Of a DNA stretch of 64,000 nucleotides, positions 24,201 through 36,200 are shown one piece after another. Origin of the DNA: Amphibalanus amphitrite (lineage: Eukaryota; Arthropoda; Thecostraca; Balanomorpha; Balanidae). A model generated the notes under the pieces. That model worked only from the letters and a program-made list of their open reading frames with translations. It made no database searches and was not told where the DNA came from. Position 1 is the first letter of the stretch. Every line of letters starts with the position of its first letter. The stretch is from positions 1-64,000 of the forward strand of contig NW_024881781.1 in NCBI RefSeq assembly GCF_019059575.1, given 5' to 3'. The translations under genes were made by a program, and so were the position numbers.

Positions 24201-27200
24201 TCATTGTCTTTTCAACTATTAATTTACTCATCTGCGCAACCTGATGTCCTGTATTTGGTTCCCGGTTGCGGTGGTGACCTGTTACTAACCACTGTCGGCA
24301 GCTTATCAAGCGTCCCTCTTATACCCTCTTACCTGAAGTCAACTCGTGGTGACCACCTTCGGAACCCGTCGCGTCCGCTGTATTGCCCTGCCGGCTTGTG
24401 ACGCTTGCATTTGGAGGCGGATAATTATCTTCCCCTATCTTCTCTCCTCTTGGCTCTCTTTCTCCTCACCACATCTCCTTTCTCCATTGTCGCGTCTCGT
24501 TTCGTCTCTTCTTTCCCTCTCCCTCTTTCTGTCACAGCCCTTCTCTTATTCTCCCTCTGCTTACCCTCTCTTCCGTCCTCCCTATCACATTCTCTTATCT
24601 CTTGCCTATCTGTTATCCTTTTCGCTTACCTTTTTCTCTTGTCGTTTCCTTGCTCTCTGTCCTCTCTTTCCCAGTTTTTCCTCTCCTTCCTTTCTTCCCA
24701 CGTACCCACCTCTTCCCATCACGTGCCCACCACGTCACGTGCCGCGGCCGGCGGCGGCAGTGGGGTCGCGCGCCACGAGGTCAACCCGTGGTGACCCCGT
24801 GTACGGAAGGCCGCCGCCGCGGGCCACGATCCCACGGCGTGATGTGCGGATACTCGGAACGCCCCCGCGGCTGTGACGCTGATGCCGGCTCCCCTGCCGT
24901 GCGCCCTCGTGGGTGTGTTGTGTGTGTGTGTGTGAGGATTACCGTGACGTGTACAGGTGTGGGGATGGAGGGTGCGGTTTGTATCCGGGCCCCGTGTTAT
25001 CAGTAACGCGAGGTGTCAGGCCGCCGTGTGGCACACGGTGGCTGGCCCGGGTAGTAACAGGCACGGATGACACTAAAAAATGTGAATGATGCTTGTCAGT
25101 GAGTCACTGTCTGTATTTAGTTGGGAAGGGCAGACGGAAAGTATTTTAGGGTGACATGCAACCTGATGTAATGATAGGTTTGTCGACTTTCCTGTTTGTC
25201 GGCTGTTGGCGCTTGCGTGGCTCGTTGTTGAGGTGTCGTCATTTTGTGTAATCCGTTTCTAGGATGGATTTTGGATCTGAAGGCTTTTAGAAACATACTT
25301 CACCTGCCGAATCCGTATATTTTCGCAATGCCAATGCTTCTCCTTCTCTAACATCCTTCCCTTCACTCGACACTTTTCTAGAGCCACTCCCCTCACTCGG
25401 CACATTTCCCTAACGCCGCTCTCCTGTCTTTCTACCGCAGGAGGCGCCCACCTACGACAAGACAGGGAAGGTGAAGAACACCAACAACCCAGAGTACGAC
25501 GCCAAGTTCATGATCGCCATCGATCGCAGCTCCCGATCCATGATGAGGATATTTCGGCGACAGAGTATCAAATGCGAGGTCTGGGAGAGAGGGTAAGTGA
25601 GGTTTCCCTCCCCGCTCTGCAGGGAGTCAGGAGCTAGGGAGAATGTACAAGCTGTTTTATTGTATATTGCTGGTATTGTCACTGCTTCTGCTTTAGCTTG
25701 GATATCGCTTCATTTGTATTTGCGCCGCGAAGGGAGACCAATTAAAACTTGGTTAAACGCTGACATTGCTAATACACTGCCTTCATGAAATTTGCGAGCG
25801 GACCTGTAATATAAGGAATACTCGTGAGTTACCGCTACTAACTAGTGTAATATTCCAGCTTGATTTGGAAGGCGATGGTCATGTGATATCCTTGAACATG
25901 CCGCACCCGAAGTAGTCCTTAAAGGGAGATAATGACCTTTTTCCACAAAATCTGAGTTAGGACCATTTTCTGACAAAACACAACAAGTTATAATGTAAAT
26001 TAAAACCATTTTGCTCAATTCGGTACCTTGCCGCAAATATCTCAACTTGAAGTCACGTTAGCGGGGAGCGCTGAAAATGACCGTTGAATAAGTACTTACA
26101 TCACTTTTTGGTACTTGCATGTAATTTTGTAAAATGAGCGTATTCCTTACATTTGATCTTCATCACATCTAGTTAGTTAATGGTCGTCTATAGTGCCTTC
26201 AAAAGATGTTCATGGTTTCGGGGTGGTTTATGTCTAAATTTACGCAACTATTTTTCCTGTTCATCATCTGACGCCATATGCTGCTATTTTAGTAGCAACG
26301 ACTCAATTTTGAATCGGTCCCGCCGACTGCACAATAAAAGAAGATAGATACAACACTTTTGCGGCATCACTGAAAAACTTATGCAGTACTGTTATCAAAA
26401 TTCTCATAATACCGTTCGACAAACCTGAAGTCTTTTTGAAATAAATATGCTTGTATTTTTCGCTTCAGGCTCTGACGCCAAAATAATGAATTTCGTAGTC
26501 GCAATCGCAAGATTTGGCTGCGTTTCTGGCGCATGCCGTTCATTTGTGGCGCAAAATAATACTTGGAAACAAAGAAGAGTAGGCACTATGTACCCCCGAA
26601 TTAGAATCTAATTAATTCTAAACCGAATTAACTCTAATTCAAATTAGAATCCTTACAACCAAGCAACGACAAGGCGATAACATAAACAAAAACCCAAGCG
26701 TCGCTGTTTGAAACAAAAGCGCCATATACTGCGACTTTTTTATAGAGAAGGACAACGCTTTTCGGTGGGTGTTACAAGTACTGCAAATACTGCTTCTTTT
26801 TTGCAAAAATAAAAACCTTTTTCACATACGAAAATGTGCTAGGAAATTTTCATATTTTATAGAAACTACAGTAGAAATCAGGGCTGCGGAGTCGGAGTCG
26901 GAGTCGGAGTCGGAGTCGGTCGGAGTCGACAGTTGTGACCGGAGTCGGAGTCGGAGTCGGAGTCGATTTTAGAAACCCGAGCCGGAGTCGGAGTCGGAGT
27001 CACCGAAAATCTGTCGACTCCGCAGCCCTGCTAGGTCTGCGGAGTCGGAGTCGGGAGTTGGAGTCGGTCGGAGTCGACAATTCTGCCCGGAGTCGGAGTC
27101 GGAGTCGGAGCTGGTTTTTGAAAGCCGGAGTCGGAGTCGGAGTCGGAGTCGCCGAAAATCCATCGACTCCGCAGCCCTGGTAGAAATAGTATAGATGTCG

Positions 27201-30200
27201 AGTAATTTTTATTTAAGAAAAAAGAAAGCTCATTATCTCCCTTTAACCCGCGAGTTGCTGGGGGGGGGGGGGCGTTAAACCCCCCACTTTTTTCGCCGGG
27301 CCATAGCATAAAAACGGCGCGCGCGGCGCGCCAAATTTTGGGTACCTGTAGGGAATTGATTGAAGTTTATTGTGACAAAGTTTAAAAAAAAAAATCGGTC
27401 CAAAAAAAATTGAGATATCGAGGTTTTAGTGACGTCATGATTTCTGAGTTTTCGACCAAAAACGGCATATGTTCAAAAAATCATATAAAACCACAGAACA
27501 GACATACAGACATGCAGTAAACGCCATTAGACTGCCAATACCATGAACAATCAAATGCCTATCTTCGATTATTGATTATCGTTCCGCATTTTCCAAAATA
27601 AAATCTTGAACTGAATCTTGGCAATTTCTCGTGACTACTTCACGACCATGATACATGCATTTCTTAAATTGAACTTTTTGAGCCAAACACGTACACATAT
27701 GATAAAATGAATGTCACCATCGTGTTCTACGCCCCAAATTACCCATAAAACATGTGTCACGGGCTGCGAATATCAGTTTTGATTTTCGGGGATATGTGCC
27801 TACCCGGTTGACCTGACCTTGACCCTGACCTATGCTTGACTGACCCCTACATGGAGCTGACACTCTTGTAGGCCTTATATGATGGATTGTGCACCGTTTT
27901 GACAGAGTTTATGACGAGAGGCGCCCATTGCGAAGTCCTGAAGTCCATGCTACTGAAAGCCCGATTTCAGGTGTTTGACCTGACCTTGACCCGACCTGTG
28001 ACCTCAAAATTCAACTTTAAAGTACTCGTCTGAAGCGTCTCGTCGCGTTCCTTCGTTTGCCGCCTCGTGCGTTTCGCTGCGCCTATTGGTTCTCGAGTTA
28101 TCGGCTGGGGGCGTTTAACGCCCCCCCCCCCCCCCCCCAGCAAACGGTGGGTGGCGAAATACCCCAGCAACTGCCGGGTTAAAACCTGGCGCGAACTATC
28201 GACTCAACACTCGAGGACCAACCAGAGCAATGCAATCAATGTCAATAGGCGTTCTTGCTTGTGCCGAAAATGTCACATGTGCGTCCAAGATAGAGTAGTA
28301 ACCACTCGAGCAAACCAGCCTGCATCACTAAATATGCATGGCTGAGAACATTCATTGGCAGAATCTTAGCTGGTCCGATAGGGCCAACATCGCTGCTCAA
28401 AAGATCAATGTGAGGTGCAGATAGAAACTGTTCCATAGATCTGGCAATGTCGCCTGATCATGTAACCTTGACTCGGCGGCTGTCGACGAGATTCGTCAAG
28501 CCATAAATCAGGAATTTTGCACTGTCATGCTTACGAAGCAACCATTATTGAGCCTCGGAGGTGATTCCAGACTCCCAGTGAACTCTTGAGCACCGTATGG
28601 TCGAGTCATTGTACAAGTTAAAGGGACCCTCCCACCTTAACATTAGATTTGAGTTGAGATAGCCAAAATGGGGTCCCTGGCTCACAATTACCGGTTTCGG
28701 CACTCACAACATCGAGAAATGCTTTAAATCGGAAATATTGAATTTCAAAATTGCAGCATTTTGATTCAGAGGGGCTAATGCTTAGGAATACCCCTCTGAA
28801 TGTGTGACGTCAGCGCAAATATCTAACGATTTTTAAATGTTTGACTAAAACGTTTTGTAGCACGCGGTGGTATATGCTATTTGCGCGCAACATCTGCCGC
28901 AAACGCCGCACTTCTAAAATAAAGTCGCTAGAAACAGCGGAGATCCCAAAAAAGTAAACAAAAGTAAAAGTCTAATATCTTGAAAACCGGTGAATATTTT
29001 TCGGTGAAATTTGGTAGATATTCGTTTTCGCTCTTTCCGAACCGAGCGACATCACTTTCATGCCAATTCATAAACTTTTTTGAAGGTGGGAGGGTCCCTT
29101 TAAAACCTTTCGTTTTTTTTTTGGAAATCCCTGTAAGTGGTTAATGCTTTTTTAAATATCTTTATTTGTACTTCTCGAATATTCCGATCCACATAAATAA
29201 CATTTGTCATTTGAGGTTACCTAAGTGTTGCTCTAGTTTTGACATGGATCGTTTCCCGCGTCCTACATAACCAACTGGACAGTGTTGTTTATATGATGAA
29301 GCTCTTGTTCGGCTTTCGCTATTTCCATTCGGGAAAATTGCTCTAACCTTTGCCTGGAGTAGTGATCCCAGCTGGCCCGCCCTATTTATCAATTTCCAAT
29401 TTATCTCCTTCCTGGTCACCATTACTTGCTAAATATCTTACGAGTCTCTCTTCTGACCCGTCTAACGCTAACTGCTCCTCCGACTTGACCCAGCCCAGCT
29501 CAGCTCAGCTCAGCCCCGGGTCTCCCCGCCATGTACAGTCTGCTCCGCGCCGTGCCGTCCGCTCTGACCGCACCCGCCCGCTGACAGGGCCCGCTGGCGC
29601 CGCTGCCGCTCACCGTGCTGTTCTATCGGCAGTCATCTGTTTGGCTGGACGGATCAGCTCATCGGCACCGCCCAGGTCAAACTGGAGGACCTGCAGGACA
29701 AGTGCGTCGTCCACAAGGCCTACAACGTGAGTACCTACGTACGGTATCGTCCATAAGGCCTACAACGTAAGTACCTGCGCACAGTATCGTCCAAAAGACT
29801 TACAACGTGAGTACCTACGCACAGTTTTGTTCATAAGACGTTCAATCTGCGTGAGTACCTGCGCTTCACGTCGCCAACAAGGACAATTGCTACAACGTGA
29901 GTACCTAGGCGTCATGTCGCCAGCATGGACAAGGCTTGCAATGGTTGTTGATGGATGGACGGCGATTGACAGTGAGTAGGTAGGAGTGACAGACAGTGAG
30001 GCCGGGTTGTTGGTTGCGTGGTAGGTGGCGTGATGAGCGAGTCAAACGCAGCTCGGTAGATACGATGGCAGCCACGGTGACATAAATGTACTGGCGAGAG
30101 CGGCAGTATAAAGGCGACAGGCAGGACTGTAGAGGCGTGAGCGGCGATAGAGTGGTGGAAGCGTTGATAGAGTAAGGGGCGACGACAGAGTATTGAGAGA

Positions 30201-33200
30201 TATGACAGGGTGTAGAGAAGGGGATATTTCCCGCATATGAAACTGCAGTTGATATAGATATCGAAGCGCAGTCTGGAAGCCAATTTAATTGATTTCGTGA
30301 AGTTGTAAAGCCGTACGATATCGTACTGGTGGGTTACATAAGGTCAGGAACATATGCAGTAAGCGGCCGATCAGGAATTGGGAATATGGACTGCGGTAGA
30401 TAGCAATTTTCCGGTCCCGTTTCTTTTAGCCCAATCTAACTGCGGTTGGCATGGGCTGTATGATATCACTGGACGTAAAATAGCATGTATCGAAAATATC
30501 TTCCCACCACCGGGCTGGCAGCTCGTGAAGCTCAGCTGATCTTTTATTAGGTGAGCCCACGGCCACTGGTATTTTTATTAGAACTCTGTGAGACCTCCAC
30601 GATTCCTAGTCGTGGTAGGAATAACATTGAAACTCTGTGAGACCTTCACAATTCCTAATCGTGGTAGAAATGATGTTTTCGTGACGACGGAAAGTTCCAT
30701 AAATAGAAATTAACAACTGTCGCCTGCGGGAAATATTTCGCCGGTGATCATTAAAAAGTATGACAAACCTCATTCGAGTGGGCGTTGTTCTACTGCTTTT
30801 GCCTGGTCAGCCCGTCCATTTGGACAGCGCCGGCTAAGAGGAACGCATTCGCTCCCACTGATCCAGCAGGCTCCTGACGGCTGGGAATCTGACCTGTCCC
30901 GACTGTGTCGCCACAGCCTCGTTAGCCGTTACCTTCACCTGACCTCTCCCTTCTGCCGCTCACTGTAACACCCCAGTACGGATCGCGTGCCCCGTCATCC
31001 AGTCCCGAGGATGACGGCTGCTCCCGCTCGCCCCGCGCTCCCCCTCTCTCCCCTCTCTCTCCGACAGTGCGCAGCAATTGCTCGGTATTGCGCAGCGCCC
31101 GAATGCTCCCCTGAGAGTTGGAAGCGCTGCGTGTTACTTGATGATATCTAGGTATGGCACGCGGGTACTGGGGTCATGGGGTACCATTTTCACCTATAGG
31201 TGTACTTTAGATTGACTTGTTAGATGTGTAGGATCATTCAATTTGGTCCAATTTATGGCGTCATGATACGCTCTTTGTCCGCTATAGTTGCTCCTTGCTA
31301 TGGCTGCTCCTCTAGACTGCGGATACTTCCGGGTTTGGAGTAGCTAAATAACTGGAAACAGTTACCGCAGATACACGAGCAAGTAAAAACGCATTACCAA
31401 CGGATTTCGTATTTAGCATTGGCCGCTAATCTGCTGGCAATGCTCATTTACTTTGCTGATGTTTCTGGGATAAATTTCTAGACGACATGGCTGTCATGGC
31501 CTAAATACGAAAGGCGGCTGGTCAACCGCAGGTTTGGGTTTGGGTAACATACCCATGTCACCTCCTGAAGGATATTTATTCTTTTAGGAAAACAATCAAA
31601 AACGACCAGTGTATGCCTACATGCCAGCCGTGTGATTGCCTGACATTGTTTTGTCGGTGATATATCATGGTCCTGGTGCCGGCTGTGAATGCGGTACACG
31701 TTCGGACCGTACAGTAGGTCTATTAAAAAAGTCCCCCGCACCAGTGGGCGCTGCATTCGCTGAGCCGAACCCCCGTCTGCCCGTCCCATATCGCGCCGGG
31801 CTCAGGTCAGGTAGCTGGTAGGGTCAGCGGGACCGCTCGGTCCGGCCCGCGGGCGGTGGACGGGCGGCCGGTAACGCTTTCCGCCAGCCAGCCGTAGAAT
31901 CCAACAAACGGGACGGCCACCACTCAGCACAGCGAAACCGGTGTTAAAGGGACCCTCCCACCTTCAAAAAAGTTAATGAATTGGCATGAAAGTGATGTCG
32001 CTCGATTCAGAAAGAGCAAAAACGAATATCTACCAAATTTCATCGAAAAATATTCACCGGTTTTCAAGATATTAGACTTTTACTTTTGTTTACTTTTTGG
32101 AATCTCCGCTGTTCCTAGCGACTTTATTTGAAAGTGCGGCATTTGTTGCGCGCAAAGCAGCATATACCACCGCGTGCTACAAAACGTTTTAGTCAAACAT
32201 TTAACGGACGTTCGAAAGCCTGATGACGTCATCAGACTCCCGTAATGGTTAAGAGATAGGGACCACGCTGGTCCCACCCTGCAAGTAAAGGGAAGAAATT
32301 TCTTGAACACCATAAAGCTGCGGGGGTTGCGACCAGGATAAATGGTGGTTTCTGAGCCTGGCCGCAAACTTGGCTATCTCAACTCAAAACTAATGTTAAG
32401 GTGGGAGGGTCCCTTTAAAGAATGGCAGTGGATGTTCATGGCCACAATGATTATGAGATAGTCATTGTTAGCCCGTGCCCCACAGGAATGCCTAGACTCG
32501 CACGCCCTGTTGGAGGGGAAATGGGGATTGAGCATCATTCTTTAACTCAGCTTTGGGCATTTAAGTGGTATTCGAAGTAGCGTCAAAAGTAGCAAAAAGC
32601 AGAAAAAAATACTTCAGCCAATTTTAGATCGGGTCAGAGCAAAAGATCATGTCACCAGAGGTCATCGATGGAAAAATTTTGCTTGGACAGGGTGCGTTGC
32701 GCGCACCGGTGCATTGGGTTTCCAATTTCCATGGAAACATCAACAGACTCGGAAGCTCGTAACGCTAGCGTGGAGCCGAATTCATATCAACCGCCGCAAC
32801 AATGCATGGCAGCGCAGCGCAGCGTGCTGCAGCGCGGGGCCGTGAAACATCGCCCAGGGCTATCCATGTGTCAGGGCAATCCAACCCACGTTATGGGCTC
32901 GGCCCCAGCGGAGCATGAGGCCCAGAACTCCCGCCCAGGCCCCCTGTCTCCCCAATTCCTGTCATCCTTCCCACTCTGAAATCGACCGAAAGAGCCTAAC
33001 CTAACGCAACAAGCAGCTCGTTTACCGCTGTCTGAATAATATTGTCAGATTTAATTAAGGTCAACGGCTTAGCACGTAAATAACAGCAACTGCCGTCTGC
33101 CACAATCGGTATTATGAGAAAACCAATCGCTTTTCCACAAACACTAAAAGTTTTAAGCTAAACTTGCATGAAATTAATTTTACCAGCCTCGTGTTCCTCT

Positions 33201-36200
33201 TATCAAAACGCTTCGAATGATCAAAAGTTGATCTTTAAAGGTCATTTGAAGAATTTGGCCTATGTTCAAAGACATGACCTGACCAGAAATGGTCATGATG
33301 CATAGCAGGATATTAGATCCGTATCGTGGAACATTACAAACACTTAAGATGATTTCATAACTTAAGCATGTCTATCAAAATATTTATTACATGGCTCATG
33401 TGTAAGCTGGGTGTGTGATCATGCTTACGAGTATGTTGAACGCAACTGATAATGCTCAGTTGGCCACAATTTCTATATTTAATTTATCCTCCCGGATTTC
33501 ATATTTCTATTAATGACACCTTGACGATGTCGAGAAAAAAAACGCTTAGGAGATTTAACCCGCGCACCGACGGGGGTCTGCGCCAACTCAGGGGGGCGGA
33601 TGACCGCCCCCCCCCCCCCTGAGATCTCGAGAACGAAGCAAGATAGCGACAAGCGGTAAACGGCATCGGATACGCACGGACAAGGTCTACAATTTTTACT
33701 AAGGTCATTCTCAGGTCAGGTCAAAGATGACGTCACAGGGGTCGAAAAAGTCAAAATGGCGGCGCTAGATATGGAGAGAGTTTTTCTCGAATAACTTTCG
33801 AATCAGTCAAGATAGGAACAAACTAAGGGCATCATCGTGATCCTCTCGTCAATCCGCATCGAATGATATATATGTTGACCTCGAAAGGTCAAGGTCAAAG
33901 GTTGACCTCAGGTCACGTGACCTCGAGGTCATCATGTATATCATTCGATGCGTCTTGACGAGCTGAACACAATGAGACCATCCACGCGTCTGTATCTTGC
34001 TTCTGTACGGAGTTATTGGCCAAAAACCTTTGGTGACCTTTGATGACGTCACATGACCTCACAGCTGCCCAACAGCAAAACAGACCTCAAGGTAGTGAAG
34101 GTTGATCGTATATGAAGTCATGTATGGTATATGGGGCCATTCTGACCCGTTTTAGTGGTAAAAACAGGGAGTTGATTTTTCCCCCATTGACTTATAATGG
34201 GGAGGTCGCGAAATTGACCTGACCTTAGGTCACCGATATCAAAATTCCGAGATATACAAATTGTAGCTACTAATGAGTAACCTAATAATATCCTGCGACT
34301 TTCAAAGGCCTCCGACATCTACTGTAGCTCTGGCACGGTGACAAAGTTGCAAAAAAGTGACTTGAGGTTGGGTCATTCAAAGTGACCTGGTGACCTGACC
34401 TTAAAAGGTAGGAGGTTCAAACTTGCACACCATGTGTAAAATTAATGAAGGTATAGTCATACCAAATTTCGTAGCGCCGCGGTTTTCCCGCTATTCGCGA
34501 AAAACCTCAGGGGGGCGGATATCCGCCCCCCCCCCGTCGGTGCGCGGGTTAACAGCCTGAGATACATTCAGTATAAGGAAGGGTCAAGTCTAGGGTTACT
34601 TTTACAGGAAAAGTCGAGAGGGGGAATTAAGTTCGGGGCAAGGGCGGATCCAGGGGCATCTGTAAGGGGGGCCCAATGCCATTAGGTTTTTGTTAGGATG
34701 GCACCTGCAGAACCTTACCTACCCCCCAAATCCTACTCTCCCCGGATTCTGGCCACTTTATATTGTTAGGTTGCCAAAAAAAATAGCTTAAAAATATACG
34801 TAGGTAGCCTTGGCGGTAAGGGGCGGGGGAGGTCCCTACTTGACTGCGCCCTCGCAAATGTCAATCAGTAGTATCAACCTATTACCCTGGCCAAACATCA
34901 ATTAGCGCCTTTCTAAATAGAGAGAGGTTAACACGTGACTATTTTTGCTAGGCCAAGACCGATTGAAGGACCCTGGTTCGAAGGAAGACCCCTGATTCGC
35001 AGCGTGTTATGCGTGTTAATGTTAGAGGTCATGACCCCCGTCCCCCGCCAGTTTCTATACGCCGACGCCTGTAGCGATATGTCAGTGATTGCGAAGAGAC
35101 GGAAGAGACAAGACAAGAGACGGTCCCACCGACCATCCGATCGGTATCGGGTCAAATCTGTAGTTCCCGCTGCACTGAACGTAAAATGGTTGGATGGAAC
35201 CTCAAATTGAAAATTATCTAATATAAGCGCCAGCAACGTTGATTGATGACTAGAGTCTGATCAACGATGATTATAGAATCTGAGTAGCGAATCGATTGAA
35301 AATGGGCTCAAAAATAAATTTGAAAGGGGGAAATTCCTGCTTCCCTCTCGGGACTGGAGGTCACCCCACCAGCCAACCTGTAGTTGATGTCGGTTCCATT
35401 CCAGGACACATAATCCTCTTCGGGTGACCGTTGGGGAGACGGCTGGACCGCCCCGACAGGGCAATCGTCCCACGGGAACAGTCACGCTTCCGCAGATCAC
35501 TGTCGCTGGCTCGCACAACCAAATTACTACACCAGAGCATAATTATGTCATAGAGCTCTGCAAGGGCCTTCTCAGACCGAAAAAAAGATGGCTCCCAACA
35601 AAACAAACAATTTTATCATTCAGTATTGCATCTCATCAGGCACCACATGTTTTCAGAGTGTTTATTATGCGTTCCGTCCAAAAAAAGCGCATTTCAACTT
35701 TCTCCCATTGACTTCAGCGATCTCAAAATTGACCCGACCTTTCTGTCAGCAATGCCAAACTTGCAAAAAAAAACGTTTCAAATACATATACTGTTGCCCA
35801 TTGAAATCGCTGAAGGTTCTAAAGCGATCGGTTAGTCGATGTATTTAGATATGATGAGCACAGGAACTTTCCTTGAGGTAAGGTCATTTAACGTGACCTG
35901 GTGCTATGACCTTGAATGACTTGACTTGGGCGGGAAAAATGGGTCATTTGAAATCTTAAAATGTTAGATTTTAACAATAATTGCAAACACTATCCCGGCC
36001 AAATAGTGAGTGAGAAGGGAGCGATTCCCCAACCCCATGTTTAGCTCCTATAATTGACCTAACTGCTAGAGCCTCGCGGAAAAAACGAGCGCTTGCGTCG
36101 TTACGTGACGCAGCGACTGTTACCCCATTTTAAAATACCAGTGACCTCTTAGGGCAGGTCAAGGGCCCCAAGGCATTGGATCGGTTTTTGGTGAATAACT

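Noticed and set aside
34639..34858. A possible further hAT-like element opening CAAGGGCGGATCCAGG
   Set aside because: No convincing inverted right end or 8-bp duplication could be found.
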